A DNA stretch of 64,000 nucleotides, taken from assembly GCA_013115135.1 (NCBI GenBank), contig JABANP010000011.1:1-64000 (forward strand). The letters run 5' to 3'. Shown piece after piece: positions 32,796-45,183 of this stretch. This stretch comes from Perkinsus olseni. Lineage: Eukaryota > Perkinsozoa > Perkinsida > Perkinsidae. A model generated the notes under the pieces. It saw nothing but the letters and a program-made list of their open reading frames with translations, had not been told where the DNA came from and did not search any database. Each line of letters starts with the position of its first letter. The stretch's first letter is position 1. The position numbers and the translations under genes were made by a program.

Positions 32796-35700
32796 ATGAT
32801 GGCCCTCGGGACCGGTAGCCGATGGGTCTGGCCAGTCTCTCGATCACTCGCTCGGCCCCTCCTTGGTGTATCAGCTGCGACCCGAGGGTTCTCTTCGGGA
32901 GAAGCAGTGAGCTGCTCGATGGTTCGCCGCTTCGTGAAGGCTCTGGTCAGGTTCCGCTCGACAAAATTCGAAATGTAGCGATAATTGCACATGTCGATCA
33001 CGGCAAGACTACGTTGGTGGATACGCTGTTGAGGCAGACTTTGCAAGGTACTTTAAACCGTCGATACTTTCACGGACTACCGAGATAGTCACACCGCTGT
33101 GATCTTCGGAATGATTGAGCCGCGTATCGCCTGCCATGCGTCTTACCAGATGGCGACAAGATGAGTGGTTCGATGGACTGTAATGAGCTGGAGATGGAGC
33201 GAGGCATCACTATCCTGTCCAAAGTCACAAGACTGGAGTGGAAGGGTGGGTGGAAACAGTTGTTGGGGATAGATTAGAACTTGAGGCCTTTGGTCAGGTC
33301 ATGTCCTTAACATTGTTGATACACCGGGTCATGCCGACTTCGGTGGCGAGGTTGAGCGGGTGATGAGTATGGTTGACGGTGTCGTGCTACTTGTGGATAT
33401 CGTTCAAGGTCCACGGACACAAACGAAGTAATCTAGGTGGAGATCATCTCACCATGTTGATCCCCTTCGTTATACTGTATTGGCCATTTTATCTCGTTTC
33501 TGGACGACGCTGCCCCGGGAGATTGTTCGGGCGCCAGAGAAAAAGCTTACCTCGATGCTTTCTTCAATAGGTTCGTCCTTCAAAAGGCATTGGCATTACC
33601 GCATGTCCAGCCCATGGTCGTCATCAATAAGGCCGATAGGACGACAGATCGGAGTCAAGATCAGATAGAGACCGAAGTGAGCCGAGCGGCAGTCCCTCCA
33701 ACCCTGAAGAGATACTCGATCGCTCATCAGTGATGCATCCGATCGGCTGTACACTTGAATTCGAGCTGTGTGACCACGTGCTCAATCAACGGAGTAGCGG
33801 TTCTTGAATCGTCTGCGGGGACGAGCTTTCGATGGAAAAGTAAAGGATATGTCCTTGGCAGATATTCGATCTGTTCTGTTCCCTCAACGCTACAGAGCAG
33901 CAGCTGGATTATCAGACTATATACGCCAGTGCGAGAGACGGCTGGGCGGTTACAGACTACGATCACATCAAGGATGAGAGCCGGAGGCGGAACTGGTGGG
34001 GGAGGAGGGTTGAGCGTTGGATGTGCTGGACTGCATGCTCCCTCAGCTACTGCGTACTGGACGCCATAGTGGACCTCATCAAGCCACCAATCGAGACATG
34101 TGCCGAACAGAACGGTGACAAGTTTTCTATGCTTGTAACGACTGTGGAGAAGGTAAACGGCTCACCTTCGTCTCATCTTCCTGCATGACGTTTCGCGACG
34201 AAGCAGAAAGAGTTTTTCCTGCATTTGTGTTGACCGATTGGGTTGAGCATCGTATCGCCGCGTCTCAGCCCCCGTCCACTATGAACCTTTCTTGGACCAG
34301 CACAGGCAAGATTTACTCGGGCAGTATCAAGAAGGGGGACCTGGTAATATTCGGGAGTCATGAGGTGGCATCGTGTAGATTTGAGTAGGTCTACATCAAG
34401 TCTTCTGATGGCAATATAGTCGGGAAAGAGAAGGTTCGGGAGCTTACTGTCATGAAGGGGCTCAACCGAGAAGTAGGTTTTGGTCTACTTCAGTATACTG
34501 GATATCGTTGATAGTTCCCAATATTTCACCTCGTCTCTGTTGTTAGGGGTGCGTCTGGATTATGTGATTATGAAATTATTTACAAAGTGTATTCAGATTG
34601 TGAAGTCTGCTTCGACCGGTGATATCGTGGCGGCCACTCTCGGTGGCAATATCGTACCTTCTGTTGCGGACACCATATGCTCGGCTCAAGAAGTTGAGCC
34701 TATCCCAAGCATCCCAATCGGTAAGGTGAACAAACTCGCATGTTGTGCTGTAAGGGTTTGACAGCTGGTCAATTTCATCGAGAGCAAATTATAGTTTAAT
34801 ACTGAACGATAGATGTTGGCAGGACCCGAAAGTGTAGCTATAGCATCTGAGATGAGTTATTTGTCTCCGTCAGATCCTCCGGTTATGTCGCTGAAGTTGT
34901 CTGTGAACACTAGCCCATTGGCTGGAAAGGATGGTAAATTCCTCACCATTGAAGCGATGTGGAAAAGACTCGTCCGGGAGACCACTAATAACGTGGCTAT
35001 CAAGGTCATACCATATTTAAACTCGTTAATGAGAGAAGGGCCTTAAGGGCCACGGCAGGATGAATTGAGCTTAATACTGTCGTAGTCCTCAAAAAGCTAC
35101 TCATAATCATCATACTTTGTACTCATGGTATCGGTCTGCAGAACGGTATAGATTATACTTCGTATATCAATAGAGAGTCATGCGCTTGCATAGTATCTCT
35201 GAAACTGATTATCATTGTTAGGCTGAGAGGACACCAGAGAAGGACGGTCTCATTGTTAAGGGTCGAGGAGAGCTCCAGCTCTCGATATTAGCCGAGCAAA
35301 TGCGCCGGGAAGTACTACTGTTGTGTCTGATGCTTCACCATGCGTTTCTTTTCGAGGGTTTTGAAATGACTGTGAGTCAGCCGACAGTTGTGACAAGAGT
35401 AGTGGATGGGGAGAAGCAGGAGCCTTACGAGGAGGTAGGCATCAGGCAGTGATGACTCCAGGTTCTCAATGCTCCTCGGGATCTTCGCCCGCTGCTCTGG
35501 TTCATCCCCGTCCTGCCGATGGATCATGAGCTCCTAGACGACCTCCGACCTGAATTTTTGGTCCTGATCTGAATTTCTTTTTGCTTTGATCGTTGGCTGG
35601 TTGTGTCCCCCAGCGGAGTTCGAGAATGTCAGGTTGTGATCCTCGCGGAGAACGAGCTGGCTAGTATCTTCGCGGACAAGTTATCGTCGCGGGGAGGTGA

Positions 35701-36509
35701 GCTCTCTGAGCTGCTGCCACAGAAGGGTAATGAATCGCTTTTGAAGGCTGTCATCAGCTCAAGGAATTTGATGGTAAGTCGGGCTAGAGTAGACACACCA
35801 TGTGGAGCTAGACGTGAACTCCTCAGGGGTTCAGAACCTATGTCCGCGAAAAGTCGCAAGGCAAAGCAGTGATGATGTCCACACTAGTCGGCTTCAAGAA
35901 ATGGCAGAAGTCTATTCCGTCTAGTCGCGACAAGGTACCCCGTGCTGGTAAGAACCCTTGCCATCTTCGTCGCATCAGGTTCTTATCTCTGCCGGCCAGG
36001 GCGTCTGTACAGAGCACGACCTCGTTCACATGTCCCATAAAGGTGAAGATTATGGCTCGATCACTCTCGGGATCTTCTCTAAGGCGAATGCCAGGTACAC
36101 TATTCGTGAAGCCGAACGATCAAGTTTATATCGGCCAAATCATCGGAGTTCACAATGGTGATCAGGAGCTTGACATGAACCCCACGAAAGGTAGGCTGAA
36201 GTCCGGCGCAGTCTTCAGTGCAGTCAATCAGGTAAAAGGGAGCAGGAGATACGACGGAAAAACAAAGAAATAAAAGAGGTTTTACCGCCGCATAAACCCT
36301 TCACACTGGACGAGGCTCTCGGATTCATCGAGGAGGACGAATGCGTCGAGATCACCCCAAACAGGCTTGCTATAAGGAAAAAGTACGGCTCTCCAGCACT
36401 CGTGTTCCATATGCCTCTGCAATCAGTACGCTTGATCCTGGGCTGCGGAAGTCGCAGCGGAGGAAAGAAGGCAAGAATTGACGTGATGATGGATCCCATG
36501 GTGGCGTGA
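32796..36509 (+). CDS. Organellar TypA/BipA translational GTPase
   Basis: Start ATG 32796 gives an Arg/Ser-rich presequence ([20 protein letters not shown]) that looks like a mitochondrial targeting peptide. GTPase motifs follow: G1 AHVDHGKTT, the ERGITI switch I block, G3 [16 protein letters not shown], and G4 NKAD in VVINKADRT. Later exons match the TypA domains: domain [69 protein letters not shown] and the C-terminal [19 protein letters not shown]. About 15 exons with introns of 44 to several hundred nt all join in phase with no frameshift, ending at TGA 36507-36509. TypA/BipA is a ribosome-binding GTPase linked to stress and 50S assembly in bacteria and organelles. Confidence 0.88.
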
Positions 36510-36834
36510 TAACGTTTCAATCGTTTCTGAATGATGAGCTCATGTCGAGTACATGCGGGAGTGTCATCGAAGTAGCCATGTCCCCGCCGCCCAACGGAAA
36601 TTACTCCGGAAGACGAGACTGACGTCCCTGTAGTTCCATATGGATCTTCTATACATCCAAGTCACGCAGGGACCATTCAGTAGAAGCTCCCACAATGGGC
36701 CCAAACTCGTACAAAGTCGCGATGCGGGAGATAGGTTTACTTGGCCAGGAACAACTCCGAACTTTGAACGCAACACTCTGAGTTTAGAAACAGAAGTTTT
36801 AACGTTTGGCCGTAGCAAAAGTAGCCATCCTTTC

Positions 36835-38160
36835 TTAACGGCGACCACCCTTCTTCTTACCACCTGAGAGTAAGGGCGCTTGAAGATAACTGATTCAGTA
36901 CCACTGGAGAACTACCTTGGATGTTGAGGAGCTCCATGTCGAAGACGAGATCGGCATTCGGGGGAATGGCCGGAGGAGCACCACCACGGCCATAGGCGAG
37001 ATGGGCAGGAACGAACAGTTTGCGGACCTGCCAATAGCATATGTATGTGTGCGGGCTATACCACACCATCCCGAATTCACCTCGCCGACCTGCATGCCCT
37101 TCACGGACATGTCCCATCCCTTAATGACTTCACCCATTCCCACACGGAAGTTGATGGAGCCCTTATCGAACTGCTTTCCGTTCTTTGCCAAACGACCAGC
37201 ATACTTCACCTACCACAAGGGCATCCCTATTGCGCTGATACCTGTATCATCCTCACCTTGGCAACCTTCCCGGCGGGGCAGGGAGTGCCACCGTGACCGG
37301 GACGGATGACCTCGTACTTAAGACCACCCGCCAAAGTCTTGGTGCGCACAACAGGCTCCTCCTTCTGTTGTTGCTTCTTCTGCTCTTGTTGTTTCTTGGG
37401 CTCCTCCTTCTTTTCGATGGTCTTCTGGACCTCCTTCACCTCGGACTTCTTCTCAGGAGTCTTTTTGGCAGGGCTCTTCTGCTGAGGCTTCTTCTCCTCA
37501 ACAGCAGTCTTCTTGGGGCCTGCACAGGCATAAGTAATTTCTCAAACCTAGACTGAACTCTCGCCCTCGCGTTCGTCAGACGCAAACGCCAACCAGCCGA
37601 CCACCGGCTCGTGTACGTACCAGCAATAGGCTTCTCGGTGATCTCCTCGATCTTGCCGGCCTCTTCCTCCTCTTCCTCCTCCTCATCCTCGGACTCCTCG
37701 TCCTCGGATTCCTAAGGCCCAACTCCTTTGAGAACTACAAATCCAGTGCACTCCGCCAGTACCATGGCCACAGGGATGGGACCTTCGATATTCTCGTCAA
37801 GATCGCTATCCTCCTCTTCCTCATCTTCCTCCATCCCCTCGGGCAGCACGATGTTGCCAGAGATCGTGATCTCTCCGCCTGAACAGCCGTCCCTCCAACA
37901 GCAGACCCTCGGCCAGCCTTATTACCCTCAGCGTAGAAAGTCACGTCCTCTTCGAACTCGAGGCCCAACTGGACGTTAGGATGAGCGTCGCTCAGACGGG
38001 CCACCATGAACTTCTCCTCGCCATCAGTGGACACTAGGAGCTGAGCCTTATGGTGGGAGCCCGAAAGGACGACGCTGAGAAGCTCGAGAGTGGCGCCTTC
38101 GAGCGCCTCGGAGCTGATCTCGGTCGGCTTGCCAGGAACGATCTTTTCGGCCCAGAACAT
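36835..38160 (-). CDS. Nucleoplasmin-like FKBP peptidyl-prolyl isomerase
   Basis: The protein starts [15 protein letters not shown], the N-terminal nucleoplasmin-like fold of Fpr3/4, FKBP39 and FKBP53 type nuclear immunophilins ([13 protein letters not shown] ... [17 protein letters not shown]). An exon of acidic tracts follows, then a Lys/Gln-rich linker ([16 protein letters not shown]). The C-terminal FKBP domain has [47 protein letters not shown] and [20 protein letters not shown]. It ends with basic GGKKKGGRR at TAA 36837-36835. Introns are 47-110 nt and in phase. These proteins bind histones and isomerise histone prolines, so a nuclear chaperone role is likely. The Leu-rich frame seen on the opposite strand at 37293-37556 is only the shadow of the linker. 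Confidence 0.9.
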
Positions 38161-38712
38161 CGAAAGGGAGCGTACGAGTAAACTGCGAGGTTCGAGTTGC
38201 GTACGTTTCCACTGCGGGGACACTCAGATTTCGCTCCCAGTTCCTGCATACAAATCTGACAGCTCCCTCGGCAACTCCTATGTCGTGATCTATTCCAGTC
38301 CAGTCACGGCACGTAATAAGAATCTCGCTCGCCCGAAAATCGAAGCGCTGCTGCGCCTGTCCCTTCCGACAAGGCGAAGAAGTAACATTCATAATACCCG
38401 CAAAAGTTTTGCGGCAAAACTGGAGCTCGCGGACAGCAGAACTCGTGAGCGCAGCCTCGATGCCTTCGTCGATTGTCAGAGTGGGTACTGGCGTCCTCGG
38501 GACCGAACTGATGTTTCCGAAACCTTGGCTGGATCAGGGTAGTTCCCCGGCAGGCAAGGAAGCTTCCCTACAGTTTTGTAGGAAAGCTAAATGTCTTTCT
38601 ACACCAGACTGATCGCAATGGCGAAGCGGGTGAGAGGAGTAACCTGACACGGTGCAACCTGCACGCTACTCATTCAGATGACTCTTACCACTTCACAGAA
38701 GCTGATCAACGC

Positions 38713-39406
38713 ATGGCGATGGCCTTTTGCGGCGTTTTGACACTCATCTTCATGTTCATCGCTTGCATCGCTTTCTATAAGGTGAATCCGATCACACACT
38801 CCTCCCTCGTGCATCGATCGAGTCAGGGGTTGAGCCGGGAGTATTCTCGTGAAGGAGAGAAGTCTCGAAATTCGCCCGAGAATCTCTCGGCCGTCCTCGC
38901 CGAACAAACGGAAGTTGTGGAGCATTCGCTAGCCGATGATGATCAGGATTGCTCAATCTGTCTCGGGGTGAGCACGGGCGAATTGAACATTCTCAGCAGC
39001 AACATGCTTATTCTCGCTGAGTTAGCGTCTCCAGCGCCTGACCAGGTGAATTATAAATCGCGCTGGCTTGTTAGGAAGCTTTCCGCTAGTCGCTGCCAGC
39101 GACTCGCTGGTTCAGCTTTCGGCTGCTCTCTCATGCCTCGACATTTGCTTCTCGACTTCAGCATCTCCAGGAAGCTTCAACCAGTTTGCGGAAACTAAGG
39201 ACGTGCGGGCATATTTTCCACGACGAATGCATAACCGGGTATGAACCCTCACGCCAGTTTGGTATTGCTGGTTAATTTTCCTCTTTTGAAATCGGATGAA
39301 TCTGTTCTGATCTGTGTGTTTCAGGTGGTTCGGTTCCTCCCGATCTGCAAGTTACCGATGTCCGCTTTGCCGGGCGGAGCTGGCAGCCCCTCCCCCACCA
39401 GTTTAA
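38713..39406 (+). CDS. Membrane-anchored RING-H2 protein, probable E3 ubiquitin ligase
   Basis: ATG 38713 begins an N-terminal membrane helix (FCGVLTLIFMFIACIAFY). The RING finger is split over three exons: DCSICLG; TCGHIFHDECITG after the intron ending near 39171; and WFGSS ... YRCPLCRAEL after the intron ending near 39325. This gives C-C, C-H-H-C and C-C ligand groups in RING-H2 order, and the protein ends APPPPV at TAA 39404-39406. Segment 38781-38825 could be a further 45-nt in-frame intron. Such proteins pass ubiquitin from an E2 to membrane or secretory-pathway targets. The first long intron carries a small palindrome also found at 28382-28400. Confidence 0.82.
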
Positions 39407-39535
39407 ATCCCGTTGTTCGTCACCTCGGACAGCATTCAAAAAGGATGCTTATGACTATCTATCATTAATCCTAAGCTACAGGCATTACTTTTGTATAATT
39501 GTCTACCCGCCTAGAGGAATTCCCCCATAACCTCC

Positions 39536-39862
39536 CTATCTCTTATCCCTTCCCTGGCTGCACATGCAATTCATGGATGTTATTTTACAAAGGTCATCGA
39601 ATGGGTTTCGTTGCGTCAGTTGGTGGGCAAGTGTGTGTGTTTTTTGGTAGAGATTGGTGATATGCGGAAGGAGCAACAGTAATGCCGACAACAACGATAA
39701 CAATATGACGAAAATGGTGATAACAAAAATCACGTTCACTTCGAATTGTTCTCCCGCTTGCTGGTTAAACCAATCCGGATTATACTGCGTCCCGCCATTC
39801 AGCATACCAGGCCATGCAGTCTCAGCCTGACAACCTCGGTCGCCCGGGGGCGACGTGATCAT
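39536..39862 (-). CDS. Putative single-pass membrane protein
   Basis: A 108-codon frame with a strong hydrophobic helix (VNVIFVITIFVILLSLLSALLL cluster, mid-protein) flanked by polar sequence, ending at a stop near 39536. Upstream minus-strand sequence (about 39960-39890) also has coding-like Cys-containing sequence (NCSCPAVSGLVVDAA) that could be an earlier exon. No family recognised. It may be spurious. Confidence 0.3.
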   Translation of the reverse strand: MITSPPGDRGCQAETAWPGMLNGGTQYNPDWFNQQAGEQFEVNVIFVITIFVILLSLLSALLLLLPHITNLYQKTHTLAHQLTQRNPFDDLCKITSMNCMCSQGRDKR

Positions 39863-42800
39863 CTGGCACCTGCCCTACCACATGATGTGGGCCGCATCTA
39901 CTACCAAGCCGCTGACAGCTGGGCAACTGCAGTTTTGTGAGGTTCCAACGTCCATGAACCAATACCGATATGTATGGATGTACATCGCATCGTGCGAGGC
40001 GCGTAATGTGACGCAATTCGAGCATTGCGAAGGTGCTAGCATCAGCTGGTGCTTCTCTCGGGGTTTAGCGATGACTTCCTCACCAACCTCGCACGATACA
40101 TCAATCGAAAGAGCGTTTCTCGAAGAGGTATCGTTTTATGTCTTATCGTCATACGTGGATGCATGATAGTCCTAATCATGTTACCCCGCGGAAATCCACG
40201 ATGCCGGCCAGTTCCGGCTGGATGCATCGGAATCTACGGGGATGAAACATCGACGGAGTCCATTCTTCCGATCGCGCTACTGAATTCGGCTCATCGCCCA
40301 TTTCCTCGTTGGCCCATCAGTTGCTGATGAAAAAACGATGAACAAAACTCTTCCCCTCCGTGAGACTCTGACTCTGACAGGATTAGTCGAGGTCCATAAG
40401 TTTAATAGGAATAAGTATGAAAGCAGCAGTCACCTCCATCACAACTGGACGGTCGCTACTTTTATCTGACCTTGGAAAGACCTGTTCGAGAAGATCGTAG
40501 CCACCAATATATACAGAAAAACAGCAGAAGACTGCGGAAAAACAGTTATCGTCGAACGAGGTGTCCAGAGCGCAAATGCCATTACCGAAGCGGAAGTAGC
40601 TAGTAGGAGGTACTCTAAGGGCGACGCATCCGAATTTTAAGTCTTTCACCCGAGGAGTTTGTGACGGCGAGAGTTCTGCATATGTGCAGCGAGAAACGTA
40701 GTACCGTGAGATCTTCACGGTGTTCAGAGGTAGTTGTCCAGCGGCCTGCCCCCTCAGTTTTAGTCACCAGTCCAAACCTGCCTTCAAGATGGTTGCGCTT
40801 CCATCACAAAGCGCGCCCGAGTGTCGGAAAGATGCCAATTTCCTCTGGAAGCATTGGTATTAGTCTGTATTTTAGGTAAATAATGGTCTGGATTTTATGA
40901 AAGACCTTCGCGGCGGGATGATGGCCTGGACTCATAGCATATAAGAATGAGTCGCTCGCACCCTCCCTTACTTCTTCTCGTACCGATGTCTCCATATGAA
41001 GAACGTGGTTGATGATCCAGCGCCCACCAAAGCGTCTAGCTGCCGATTGTCCACATTACCCTGAGCCACAAAACTCCGGGTGTGTCTCCTCTAATGTTCT
41101 TGTTAGATATTCCGCCTCTCACTAGCTTGTCACAAACGGAGTGACCGAAAAGTCAATTGAGACAGTTGAGCGGAGCTTGACGCCTGCATCTGGACTCCAC
41201 ATTCTGGAGAGATATGGCCTAGCGTGAAAGTACGCGCGATGATCGCTGAGCGATGATTCATCGGTCGTCGCTCACGCATGCACGATCCACGTGATACGTG
41301 GCACGTATGTTGTCAATAATCACCCGTAACAGTCGATGATGTTACGAGCCCGGTAACCACTGATTCATCTCGGTCCGATATCACCCGATTCCTCTCTATA
41401 CAGTAAATTCTCGTGATTATTCTCCCCCTCCCCCCAACCGCCCTCAACTTAGTTCAACAAGCCAAGGGAATGGCTTTTAGGGCCAACAAGGCACTGCCTT
41501 GGCTTATGTAGGGCTACTAGCAGTAGCCTACAATGCAGGCTACCGCCAGTTGCCATCGCTCCGAGCGATTGGCTCGCGTGAACCGAGCTCTAGGGAAAAC
41601 CTGTCCCCCTCAATTGCACTCTGTTTAATCGAAAGCTGGGGTCGGGTCGTCTCGGTCCTGAGGTTTCAGCGGTAAGTTGCCGCCGGTGATGTAACTGGCA
41701 AGGCGATGCTCAGGTGGGCCCAGAATTAAGAAGCGGCGAGTACTTGGCAGAATTGTAAGAATTGGCCCGTCGGAGAGAACAATATTTTTCAGGAGCAGCT
41801 TTCCCGCGATACATCGACCTGATGATGATACTGAATAAACCTAATAGGTATATTCCAGAGTCCCTGAAATTTAGTTTATGGCCCACGTAGTATATGGACC
41901 AGAGGTGGGTGTTTACTTGTGCAGGACCCTGACCATCACCAAGGCCCGCAGGTTACCTGCGGCAGGTATGTGTAGACGTACTACGTCTGACGTAGCGAAA
42001 GGAAGAGTGGCAACTGTCAGGTGCTTCCTCGGTGACAACTCGGGGCAGGGACACCGCAGCAGTGGCATTGCTGCAATGCCTCCTCCTGTGAGTTCCTCCA
42101 TCTGAGGCTTCTTTCGTTAGCTATCTCGGCTCACTTTTCTCACTTGTATGTTCATATTGCAGCGCTTTAAGGTAAGGGGGCACCTACTTCAGCCTCTTCT
42201 GAGTGACTATGTTGTGCGAACTTCGCACTGCGAAGTAGTACTTCGCTGAGTACCGCGTACTCAGCACACATATATTTTACGTGATGAGAACGGCAGTGCC
42301 GTTACGGCACTTCAGAAGTACCCTGTCGCATAGTCCGAGCTCTGCATTTAATGACCCCGAGCACACTTAGAATACCATTCTATGGAGAAAATTTTTGTTT
42401 TGTGAACAACGAGTTTTGTTGCACTAGAAGAAATAATCCATACTCCGTGTTCTCGAACATATGACCCGTGATTCATTCTTATCCCGAGCGATGGCTTTCC
42501 ATACATGACAAGTACGGAAAAACTTATCATAAAGTGCTCGTGCTTATTGCTATCCGCGATATACTGAATGCCGCCGATAACATAACATAGAAGCCGAGTT
42601 GGTATATCAGTTCAAGCGGCCGGTGATTCGCAGAAAAAGCTCTTCAGAGAATCTCTCTCCCTGGGAGAGACAAGGGAGAGTCTCCCATGACGGGAGTCCC
42701 ATCGCAAACCGCCCCGCCGGGCTGTCCCGGGATAACTGCTCCTCAGGGGTCATCGCGAGTTGGCAAGTTGAAGATGGCGACGCCGTCGCCGCCGTCGCCT

Positions 42801-43129
42801 CATCTTAGACAAAGTTTGTCTAAGGCGAGTTTGTCTGACAAACTCACATGCGCTGGGTGCATAGCGGTTCGATAAGGTGTGCAACTAGGCACTCTCTGCC
42901 GGAGAGGGCGTGGTAGCCGGATCAACCGTAGAAGGGATTTCCGAAGGGTCCGGGAAAAAATTGAGGGATGGAAGGGATTTTGAAGCGATGGCGAGGCATG
43001 GTAACCGAAAAACGGGTTCTCGTTTGACGCCTGTGGGAAGAAGTTGGGCGGAAGAGGAGGAAAGTTCGAGCAAGCATTTTGATGATTTTGATCTGGGTAG
43101 GTATGCGGATCATGATTGAGGAACCGCAG

Positions 43130-43640
43130 CCATTGATCGGAATCAGGGTCTGATTGTGATGCACAATCGAAAGTAGTGCCTGATCCGTGAAGCCCGATAC
43201 AGAGTACATAAATCTGATTGAGATGTACGATTAGTGATTCTAATTACTGACCCACGATCCAGATCAAATTGAATCAATTGATCTGATCAATGATTAGTGA
43301 TTGTGATTGATGATTTTTGATTGCAATCACCAATCAAATCACGATCGTGATTATCAATCAAGGTGTCTGAGAAATTGGTCAGGGGATTGACTACAATCAC
43401 GAGCTCTCGAGAAAAATCAACTGCCTCTGATAAAGAAGGCTGATTCGAGATTCATTACCTGATTGGGATTCACCCCTTTGATTTGAATCATCAATCACAA
43501 TCAGAGTTTGATACGCAATCACGGTCAATTAATCAATCACGCTTTTTTCACGTGTAAAGGCGTACCGCGGGTATTTCGTACCGGTGCATGAATCTGATCC
43601 TGATTATCCACTGCTGATTGTGATTCGCGAGTACAATCCT
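43130..43640. repeat. Dense array of GATT/AATC words
   Basis: By eye I count around 40 GATT or AATC tetramers in about 510 bp, spaced irregularly and in both orientations (for example GTGATTGTGATTGATG near 43296). Random sequence of this length would give about four. There is no fixed period and no longer unit, so it is not a simple satellite. Confidence 0.65.
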
Positions 43641-43682
43641 CTCTAGCAAGACTCTGGCTGCAAGAGCTCATAAACTGGTTTC

Positions 43683-43752
43683 CGTAGACGCGAGGATCGA
43701 ACCTGGGTCACTCCTAAGAGCTAGCTGAAACCTAGCCACTCGACTAATACTA
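43683..43752 (-). repeat. tRNA-like relic, class II type
   Basis: On the minus strand: a D-arm-like GTCGAGTGGCTAGG, a stem-loop GCTAG-GTTTCAG-CTAGC, and a T-arm-like GACCCAGGTTCGATCCTCGC. The T stem has mismatches and no good acceptor stem can be drawn, so it is probably a pseudo-tRNA or the head of a short interspersed element. It lies between the two GATT/AATC arrays. Confidence 0.4.
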
Positions 43753-44339
43753 ACTTACGTTTAGTGACAAGACTCATCGGCGACCTAATCCTTTGGCTAC
43801 GTCTGCAGTCTTTTTCGACATGAAAATTCCTCAGTCGATGGATTCTGGCAGCGAATCGCTCCGCCCCCTTTGTTTCGTGATTTTCTCAGGCCTGAAGCCG
43901 CTCCGTCGGATAGTGTGACAGGAATGTTGATTTTCGGGCTGATTTGTTTGATACCCTACACGAAACTTGTGTAGTGTAGAGTGGTGCAAACATTGGTCCG
44001 TGACGCGCTCGCCCAGGTGGCTAGTGACTCCTAGCTATACCTTAGCTCCGTACTGATATGGTCTGTAATCTGTCATCGCCTGTCCGTTGTGGTGACCAGC
44101 GGCGTCAACCATTGTACGTGTGTATCTGTTAGTTTGGTGAGCGTGCTGGCTCAATTTGCCCACCCTCTGCCACCCGGGTAGTTTTACTGTCTGCATCTGG
44201 ACGTGCAATCCACAGCTGTCGGTGGATGGCAGTCCGATGGCCCAGATTTGATCGGCAGGGCGGGACGAGTCGAGTTGACGAGTTTTGGGTGGGAAGCTGC
44301 GATCGGGCCTAGGTTTGCAAATCTAATCACTCACGCTTC

Positions 44340-44545
44340 AATTAACAAAGTAATCGAGAGTCTGATGCTACTTACCTGATTGTGATCCAAAATCGGGTCA
44401 AAAAACGTGATTTGATTGCGGAAGAGTGAGACAGAGTCGTAAGATCTGAGTGTGATGATCCGGAAAGGTGATAGAATCATGCCTGAAATCAGAACCTGAT
44501 TAACGTATCTGATTAATTAATCACAATCACCCCCCGAATCAGGAT
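44340..44545. repeat. Second GATT/AATC-rich array
   Basis: Same word composition as 43130-43640 (CTGATTAATTAATCACAATC near 44505). It is shorter and less dense. Confidence 0.55.
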
Positions 44546-44930
44546 CCCGTACCTACCCTGGTTATGGTCACGTATTCCTGTGAGCCGATCATATTATGAT
44601 ACGATCAAACAAGGATTCGTGATAAAGCCCGTTGATCCTTTCTTCATTCGCATACTCATCACCAGACTTATTGAGATATAGTAAAGGATCGAGGACCCAA
44701 GAGATTACAACATATCTCTGTGACGCGACCATGAACCATGAGTCATTCTTTCGCTCGTCATTCCGTGCTTATCACCGTTACCTCTACCAGTTCTACGACT
44801 CTTATCAAGGTGCTGCTTCCGTTGTGGGGGTCGTGGTAGCACAGTATCTTGTTTCTCAACATGAACTGCAAATGCGGTGAATATCAAGTGGTGATATTGT
44901 GCACCGCCAGCCGGGCGCGAGTTGCTACTA

Positions 44931-44973
44931 GCGAACTCGCGACGCTAGCAACTTGCTAGCGTCGCGAGTTCGC
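44931..44973. repeat. Perfect 21-bp palindrome with one-base loop
   Basis: The left arm GCGAACTCGCGACGCTAGCA(A) and its exact reverse complement are separated by a single C at 44952. A single strand could fold into a 21-bp hairpin. Confidence 0.9.
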
Positions 44974-45183
44974 TCGCCTGTGGCGCCAGACTGTTGATCG
45001 ATAGCCCATTGTTCATCGGAGACTTGCTCAGTCTCTTTTTTACCGTTACTGCACATCATCGTCAGCTGCAGACACATACCTCTCTACGTATGTTGCGTTC
45101 CAACAGTAGTGCTTCGGACTCCGAGATGGTGCAATATTCCTACCAGTACTGGCTGCCTTGCGTAGGTTAATATTCGGTTACTA

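Larger units (their letters stand above)
39407..45183. other. Gene-poor, repeat-rich region
   Basis: About 5.8 kb without a confident gene. It has several short foldbacks (for example 42215-42275 and 42640-42700), two GATT/AATC-rich arrays, one tRNA-like relic and one long perfect palindrome, listed separately. Minus-strand frames at 39536-39862 and 40383-40718 have hydrophobic stretches; only the first is listed. Confidence 0.6.

Noticed and set aside
34200..34260. Possible in-frame TGA within TypA (VDRLG-TGA-like reading)
   Set aside because: A standard intron from GTAAAC (after VTTVEK) to GCGTCTCAG removes the whole stretch and keeps phase, so no readthrough is needed.
37293..37556. Leu-rich plus-strand frame that looks like a membrane protein
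   Set aside because: It is the antisense shadow of the Lys/Gln-rich linker of the FKBP gene.
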